8,321 bases of DNA, from positions 1 through 8,321 of the forward strand of contig CABXMS010000022.1 in the NCBI GenBank assembly GCA_902513415.1. Direction: 5' to 3'. Numbering within the stretch: the first letter of the stretch is position 1; each line of letters begins with the position of its first letter. Under the pieces are notes generated by a model. That model saw nothing but the letters and a program-made list of their open reading frames with translations. It made no database searches and had not been told where the DNA came from. Positions 5,216 through 8,321 of the stretch are shown piece after piece. Source of the stretch: an uncultured Pelagibacteraceae bacterium. GTDB taxonomy: Bacteria > Pseudomonadota > Alphaproteobacteria > Pelagibacterales > Pelagibacteraceae. The position numbers were made by a program, and so were the translations under genes.

Positions 5216-5454
5216 TATTTATGAAAAAAAAAGATAAATCATTAAATGTTCCTATTTCTGTAGGTCATTTTATACAACTAAAAGAAGAAAATAAATATTT
5301 AAGACAAGAAATGAAAGAAGAAAAAGAAAAACTAGAAAACACAATAAAAATTTTAAATAAAGAAATAGAAGAAATTAAAGATGATAATAGAAAATTAATT
5401 AATGAAGTAGAGCATTATGTAAGAATAAAAGAAAACATGTATAATATACTATAA
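5212..5454 (+). CDS. Small Lys/Glu-rich coiled-coil protein coupled to nirK
   Basis: 80 aa, function unknown. The ATG at 5212 overlaps the nirK TGA (ATGA), typical of translational coupling. A second in-frame ATG at 5221 (M4) would give 77 aa and may be the real start. Residues ~20-75 are almost entirely predicted helix with heptad-like leucine/isoleucine spacing (for example [16 protein letters not shown]), so a parallel coiled coil or helical bundle is likely. No signal peptide or membrane segment is visible, so it would be cytoplasmic while NirK is exported, which argues against direct contact with mature NirK. No domain family is recognised. It is probably co-transcribed with nirK and so indirectly under Fnr. 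Confidence 0.68.
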   Translation: MIFMKKKDKSLNVPISVGHFIQLKEENKYLRQEMKEEKEKLENTIKILNKEIEEIKDDNRKLINEVEHYVRIKENMYNIL

Positions 5455-5492
5455 AGTGATTTTTGTTTTCTAATTTCTTATATATAATCACT
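5455..5492 (+). terminator. Weak inverted repeat after the nirK/coiled-coil pair
   Basis: AGTGATT (5455-5461) pairs with AATCACT (5486-5492) around a 24-nt AT-rich loop, starting right after the coiled-coil stop codon. There is no following T-run on the + strand, so it is at best a poor intrinsic terminator or an mRNA 3' structure. TATAAT at 5483-5488 in the same stretch could instead be a -10 for the next small gene. Confidence 0.25.
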
Positions 5493-5505
5493 ATATTAGA
5501 TAAAT

Positions 5506-5679
5506 ATGATTGAGATCAAAGATCTTAAAAAAGAGCATAAAAGGCTAGAGACGATAACAAAAAAAACAACAAAAAAAAGATTAAACGAGCGCACTTCTAA
5601 TTCTTGGAGAGATTTAAGAGAATTAAAAAAACTAAAATTGAAAATTAAAGATCAAATTAGTTCTTTAAAAAAAAACTAA
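5506..5679 (+). CDS. DUF465/YdcH-like small helical protein
   Basis: 57 aa. The pattern IKDLKKEHKRLE at the N-terminus (family core: Leu-x-x-Glu-His-x-x-Leu) and the C-terminal helix LRELKKLKLKIKDQISSLK resemble DUF465/YdcH-family proteins, which are short cytoplasmic antiparallel helical hairpins of unknown function, common in proteobacteria. The loop between the helices (RLNERTSNSWRD) is longer and more basic than usual. The 51-bp gap from the coiled-coil gene contains TATAAT (5483-5488), so it may have its own promoter. No good Shine-Dalgarno is seen. The gene ends in a run of nine A's that forms the T-run of a weak terminator for the opposite strand. Family assignment by motif only. Confidence 0.62.
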   Translation: MIEIKDLKKEHKRLETITKKTTKKRLNERTSNSWRDLRELKKLKLKIKDQISSLKKN

Positions 5680-5692
5680 GAAATAAGTTTCT
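5667..5692 (-). terminator. Weak intrinsic terminator candidate of the leftward cluster
   Basis: On the - strand, AGAAA-CTTA-TTTCT (5692-5679) forms a 5-bp stem directly after the dehydrogenase stop codon, followed within 3 nt by nine T's (5675-5667). The T-run is good but the stem is short and A/T-rich, so strength is doubtful. It overlaps the end of the convergent DUF465-like gene. Confidence 0.35.
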
Positions 5693-5694
5693 AA

Positions 5695-6609
5695 TTAATC
5701 TATTGGATAATTCCAAGCATCACCACCAACAACTTTCGATATTGCTGAGAAATCCTTAGCATCATTGCCTTCTTTGCAAAATTTATTATAAATTTCTAGA
5801 GCCATAGCTCCAAGTGGAGTAGAGGCGTTAACTTGTTTTGCACATTCGTTTGCTAATTTTAAATCTTTATTCATCATGCCTGCAGAAAATCCTGGTCGAT
5901 AATTATTGTTTGATGGAGTTCCTTCTATTAGTCCAGGTAGAGGGGGATAAACAGATATAGGCCAACTATTGCCAGATGCATTCTTCATGATTTCATGAAC
6001 TTTTTTAATATCTATGTTTAGTCTTTTAGCCAACATCAAAGATTCAGAAGCTGCAATCATTGTAATTCCTAAAGACATGTTATTGCAAATTTTTGCTCCA
6101 TTGCCACTTCCAAGATCTCCAGCATGAAAAATATTTTTTCCCATAATTTTTAATAAAGGTAGAGCTAAATCGAAAGATTCTTTAGTTCCACCAACCATAA
6201 TATTTAGAGTGGCTTTTTGTGCTCCCATCACACCACCACTTACAGGGGCATCAATTATTTTAATTCCTTTTGCTGTAGCTTGTTTTCCTATTTCAATTGA
6301 AGTTTGAATATCAATTGTAGAACAGTCAATAAGAAGACAATTTTTTGATACTTTATTAATTATACCTTTGTTTCCTAAATAAACTTCTTTTGAATTTTTA
6401 CCCTCAGGAAGCATTGTGATTACAGTTGTTACTTCATTTGTAATTAAATCATCTAACTTTTCTACAACATCTAATTTATTTTCTTTTGCTTTTTGGATTA
6501 TGTTTTTTGAAACGTCAAAAACTTTAACTTTTTTTCCTGCTTTAACTAAATTCAGTGCCATTGGGTTTCCCATATTACCAACTCCAATGAACGCTACTAG
6601 TTCTGACAT
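5695..6609 (-). CDS. 3-hydroxyisobutyrate dehydrogenase family oxidoreductase
   Basis: 304 aa, full length for NAD(P)-dependent beta-hydroxyacid dehydrogenases. This family includes 3-hydroxyisobutyrate dehydrogenase (valine breakdown) and tartronate semialdehyde reductase (glyoxylate/glycerate metabolism). The Rossmann nucleotide site is FIGVGNMGNPMA (G9-x-G11-x-x-G14), and D32 after the second strand favours NAD over NADP. The substrate loop is APVSGG (121-126). The catalytic lysine is K173 in GAKICNN, with N177, and the C-terminal motif MMNKDLKLA spans 246-254. All key residues are present. The exact substrate cannot be set from sequence, though the N-terminal and DAPVSGG motifs are compatible with MmsB. 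An AGGAGG (6620-6615) lies 5 nt before the ATG, a strong site that fixes the start. It is the last gene of the leftward cluster, 21 nt after the second SMR gene. Confidence 0.88.
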   Translation of the reverse strand: MSELVAFIGVGNMGNPMALNLVKAGKKVKVFDVSKNIIQKAKENKLDVVEKLDDLITNEVTTVITMLPEGKNSKEVYLGNKGIINKVSKNCLLIDCSTIDIQTSIEIGKQATAKGIKIIDAPVSGGVMGAQKATLNIMVGGTKESFDLALPLLKIMGKNIFHAGDLGSGNGAKICNNMSLGITMIAASESLMLAKRLNIDIKKVHEIMKNASGNSWPISVYPPLPGLIEGTPSNNNYRPGFSAGMMNKDLKLANECAKQVNASTPLGAMALEIYNKFCKEGNDAKDFSAISKVVGGDAWNYPID

Positions 6610-6630
6610 ATTTTCCTCCTTCTATTAAAT

Positions 6631-6966
6631 TTAACTTACTTTACCTAGTAAATTTACAATTAAGACTCCAGTTATAATTAAAATAATTCCTATCAAACCA
6701 TATATGTTGGGGATTTGATTATATTTAATGATTCCAAATATAAGTATAGATGCAACTGTTACTGCACTGTAAGTTGCGTAGGCAAAACCAACTGGTATTG
6801 CAGACATACCTTTTGCAAGTGAAAACATAGTTACACACATTAAAAGTAAACAAGCAATAGATGGAGTTAATTTTGAAAATCCATCAGATATTTTTGCAAA
6901 ACTGTTTGCAGCTATCCCACAAGATATGGCAATAAATAGAAAAATATACCCAGTGATTGGTTTCAT
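6631..6966 (-). CDS. SMR-family transporter subunit B lacking the membrane Glu14
   Basis: 111 aa with four hydrophobic helices (~7-24, 33-53, 57-80, 86-107), the size and layout of small multidrug resistance proteins. Family signatures are present: GF-SKL-PSIA after helix 1, IPVGFAYATYSAV in helix 3 (EmrE-like IPxGxAYAxW, with Y where W63 would be), and the ending GVLIVNLLGK. The position of the proton- and substrate-binding glutamate of EmrE (E14) is I14 here (I-A-I14-S-C-G). The gene starts 1 nt after its paralogue, as in heterodimeric SMR pairs such as EbrAB or MdtIJ. Loss of the glutamate means ordinary proton-coupled drug export is doubtful. A different substrate, uniport or facilitated diffusion is possible. 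Confidence 0.83.
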   Translation of the reverse strand: MKPITGYIFLFIAISCGIAANSFAKISDGFSKLTPSIACLLLMCVTMFSLAKGMSAIPVGFAYATYSAVTVASILIFGIIKYNQIPNIYGLIGIILIITGVLIVNLLGKVS

Positions 6967-6967
6967 T

Positions 6968-7303
6968 TTAATTAGCTTTTCCTAATAAGTTAACAATTAA
7001 GACACCAGCTATAATTAAAATTAATCCAGCAATTGTATAAATATCTGGCATCTGATTAAATTTATAAATTCCAACCATTGTAGTTGCAATAATACATAAT
7101 CCTGCAAATGAAGCATAAGTAATACCAACTGGAATTGTTTTCATAACAAGTGATAACGTGAACATACATCCAACAATAGTTATTGCTGTTAAAATGCTTG
7201 GAACTAATAAAGTGAAACCTTGAGCCCCTTTAGCAAAACCATTAGAAGCTGTTCCCAAAATAACCGCAATAATTAAAATTATATAAGCTGATATATTACT
7301 CAC
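6968..7303 (-). CDS. SMR-family transporter subunit A lacking the membrane Glu14
   Basis: 111 aa, four predicted membrane helices, a paralogue of the adjacent subunit (same length, shared NGF/NSF-AK, PSI, IPVG and GVLIVNLLGK). The helix 1 glutamate of SMR proteins is replaced by V14 (I-A-V14-I-L-G-T), and W63 of EmrE by F in YASFAG. The start is GTG at 7303, chosen because it aligns with the other SMR protein. No Shine-Dalgarno is visible and the upstream DUF2798 gene ends 16 nt away, so translation may depend on read-through coupling. Most likely it forms a heterodimer with subunit B. Neither partner supplies the canonical glutamate, unlike the paired SMR transporters known to me, where at least one normally has it. 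Confidence 0.83.
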   Translation of the reverse strand: MSNISAYIILIIAVILGTASNGFAKGAQGFTLLVPSILTAITIVGCMFTLSLVMKTIPVGITYASFAGLCIIATTMVGIYKFNQMPDIYTIAGLILIIAGVLIVNLLGKAN

Positions 7304-7319
7304 AAATGTAAGAATATTA

Positions 7320-7541
7320 TTATTTCGTGATTTTATCTACAAATCTTTTAGCTATAGGACCTACCAATAGTGATGTGATTATAGCTATTGGCAAACCGAC
7401 TGACCATGCTTTAAGAAATCTATTTGGATAATCAATATCCATACCAGTGTTAATATATGTAATGATCAAGGTCATAAACAAACTCATTCCAAAACCCATT
7501 ATTAGTACAAAAATTAAATTAGAATATTTTTTTGGAAACAT
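7320..7541 (-). CDS. DUF2798-like two-helix membrane protein
   Basis: 73 aa, two membrane segments (~9-30 and ~46-63) with a short polar linker. The pattern of a Met-rich first helix (LIMGFGMSLFMTLIITYINTG), F-L-x-x-W at 42-46, P51 in the second helix, and G-P followed by a basic tail (AKRFVDK) matches DUF2798-family proteins, small inner-membrane proteins of unknown function. It lies between the SnoaL-like/mini-ORF unit and the SMR pair on the same strand, so it is probably co-transcribed. No Shine-Dalgarno is seen before ATG 7541. The function is unknown, and a helper role for the SMR pair would be speculation. Confidence 0.72.
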   Translation of the reverse strand: MFPKKYSNLIFVLIMGFGMSLFMTLIITYINTGMDIDYPNRFLKAWSVGLPIAIITSLLVGPIAKRFVDKITK

Positions 7542-7582
7542 TTAAAAATTGAAATTTTATAGTTTTATTTTTTCCACAATTT

Positions 7583-7648
7583 TTATCTAGCAGCAAATAA
7601 TGATGAACCAAATAGACAAAGTATTAATGTTAAAATAAATTTTTTCAT
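7583..7648 (-). CDS. 21-codon signal-peptide-like mini-ORF, possibly a gene remnant
   Basis: The encoded 21 residues read like a complete Sec signal peptide and almost nothing else: K2-K3, hydrophobic core FILTLILCLFG, then SSLFAA with cleavage expected before R21, then TAA. Its ATG overlaps the stop of the SnoaL-like gene (TGATG), a typical coupling arrangement. The next ~40 nt to the DUF2798 start show no continuing frame of note. It may be the surviving 5' end of a secreted-protein gene whose body was deleted, or a real micropeptide. No homologue is recognised. Confidence 0.4.
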   Translation of the reverse strand: MKKFILTLILCLFGSSLFAAR

Positions 7649-7968
7649 CATTTTGGCAATTTTGTTGCACCAGTTTCCATGTAAACAATTTTTCCATCTT
7701 TATATTTATAATACGTCATAACTGCTTCTTTATTACCATCATTATAACTTACATAAGCATGTTCAAATCCAACTTCATTATTTTCAAAAAGAATTCTAAC
7801 TTTTTCTTTTTTTACATCTTTCATGCCTAACCATTTTAGAATGTCTTGTTTATTTAGTTTATTTCCAGATGAATGCATTAAGAATTGATAATCGTCGTGT
7901 ATCATTTGTTCTCCAGCAGCCACATCTCCATCGTTAACTACTTTTGTCATTTTTTCTATAATAGACAT
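7648..7968 (-). CDS. SnoaL/NTF2-like small protein
   Basis: 106 aa with the look of an NTF2/SnoaL-like cone-shaped fold. A helical N-terminus (IIEKMTKVVNDGDVAAGEQMIHDDYQFLMHSSG) is followed by the helix KQDILKWLG, then four beta strands (VRILFENNEVGFEHAYVSY, EAVMTYYKYKDGKIVYMETGATKL). H24, D25 and D26 near the start and E99 on the last strand are candidate polar pocket residues. Such proteins can be isomerases, hydrolases or ligand binders, and the substrate is not predictable. No signal peptide is present. The start is supported by AAGGAA around 7975-7980, about 6-7 nt before the ATG. Its stop overlaps the start of a signal-peptide-like mini-ORF, and it follows the membrane-protein gene by 18 nt. 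Confidence 0.72.
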   Translation of the reverse strand: MSIIEKMTKVVNDGDVAAGEQMIHDDYQFLMHSSGNKLNKQDILKWLGMKDVKKEKVRILFENNEVGFEHAYVSYNDGNKEAVMTYYKYKDGKIVYMETGATKLPK

Positions 7969-7986
7969 TTTATTTTCCTTTATTAA

Positions 7987-8321
7987 TTAGCTATAAATTT
8001 TATCAGCAAGTCCGTAACAAAGTATTGCGCTTAAAATTGTTAATGTGCCTGGTGCAATTATTCCTTCTATAGAAGTTTTTTCATTGGTACCCAGGTTTCC
8101 TTTTTGATGTGACCAAAAACCAACAACAAAAGCAGCAGCATTCTGCAAAAAAATTAAATTAAAAAATGCCCACGTATTTTCTAAACCGCCAGCTCTTATA
8201 AATCCTATATAGATAGCCATTAAAACAGAACCAACAAAAATAGAACCAAAAAATCTTGTCATTATTGCTGCACCATCTCCCATACCATACTGGTCTACAA
8301 ATGCTTTAGTTGTGAACACAC
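7987..8321 (-). CDS. Multi-pass membrane protein, cut by the right edge
   Basis: At least 110 residues, three likely membrane helices (~18-42 MTRFFGSIFVGSVLMAIYIGFI, ~51-69 FFNLIFLQNAAAFVVGF, ~86-105 IIAPGTLTILSAILCYGLA). The GTG at 8319 sits at the window edge with the frame still open, so it may be an internal valine and the true start probably lies outside. The segment FTTKAFVDQYGM followed by TRFFGS is reminiscent of small uncharacterised inner-membrane proteins that begin with a periplasmic loop and have an R-F/L-x-G motif in the next helix. I cannot assign a family. It is the most upstream visible gene of the leftward cluster, whose promoter is therefore not in this window. Confidence 0.65.
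   Translation of the reverse strand, partial: VFTTKAFVDQYGMGDGAAIMTRFFGSIFVGSVLMAIYIGFIRAGGLENTWAFFNLIFLQNAAAFVVGFWSHQKGNLGTNEKTSIEGIIAPGTLTILSAILCYGLADKIYS

Noticed and set aside
5510..5519. TTGAGATCAA resembling an Fnr half-site pair
   Set aside because: It lacks the 4-bp spacer and full TTGAT/ATCAA halves, and lies inside the DUF465-like coding sequence.
6416..6628. Open frame on the + strand opposite the dehydrogenase N-terminus
   Set aside because: It is antisense to the unmistakable GxGxxG Rossmann motif and Shine-Dalgarno region.
1..8321. Phage defence, CRISPR, toxin-antitoxin or mobile element
   Set aside because: No repeats with spacers, integrase, transposase, nuclease or toxin-like motifs were seen. 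The window is metabolic and regulatory.

Overview
The window is very AT-rich, densely packed DNA with short intergenic gaps and Lys/Asn/Ile-rich proteins. That look, plus the class I copper nitrite reductase and the Fnr type, suggests a genome-streamlined marine alphaproteobacterium (SAR11/Pelagibacterales-like). This taxonomic guess comes from composition and gene content only. There are no insertion sequences, CRISPR arrays, tRNAs or rRNAs.

Left part (1-2179, + strand): an apparent three-gene operon. It holds the 3' end of a cysteine-containing hypothetical gene with a perfect 30-bp in-frame duplication, a secreted dienelactone-hydrolase-like alpha/beta hydrolase, and an AhpD/carboxymuconolactone-decarboxylase-family protein.

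Centre (2193-5679): an anaerobic-response island. A GNAT-like gene (-) and an Fnr-type oxygen sensor gene (+) diverge from one perfect Fnr box. Then comes about 610 bp between fnr and nirK that is not empty. It carries five more Fnr boxes (four perfect, one 9/10), two small membrane-protein genes (51 aa on -, 55 aa on +) and a possible structured RNA. nirK (copper nitrite reductase) follows, overlapped by a small coiled-coil gene and followed by a DUF465/YdcH-like small gene. The Fnr protein keeps four candidate [4Fe-4S] cysteines and the E-x-x-S-R recognition helix that reads TTGAT-N4-ATCAA, so regulator and sites match. At five genes the box centre is 40.5-43.5 bp from the start codon, with a -10-like hexamer 6-7 bp before the ATG and no Shine-Dalgarno sequence. 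If these are class II promoters, the transcripts would be leaderless. This shared architecture is the most notable thing in the window.

Right part (5695-8321, - strand): an apparently co-directional cluster running leftward. It encodes a membrane protein cut by the window edge, a SnoaL/NTF2-like protein, a 21-codon signal-peptide-like mini-ORF, a DUF2798-like membrane protein, two adjacent SMR-family transporter subunits that both lack the family's membrane glutamate (position 14), and a 3-hydroxyisobutyrate-dehydrogenase-family enzyme. A weak terminator candidate lies at its end.

Working picture (inference): under low oxygen Fnr would activate itself, nirK and several small unknown genes. 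Nitrite would be reduced to NO in the periplasm. No NO reductase or other denitrification gene is visible here.
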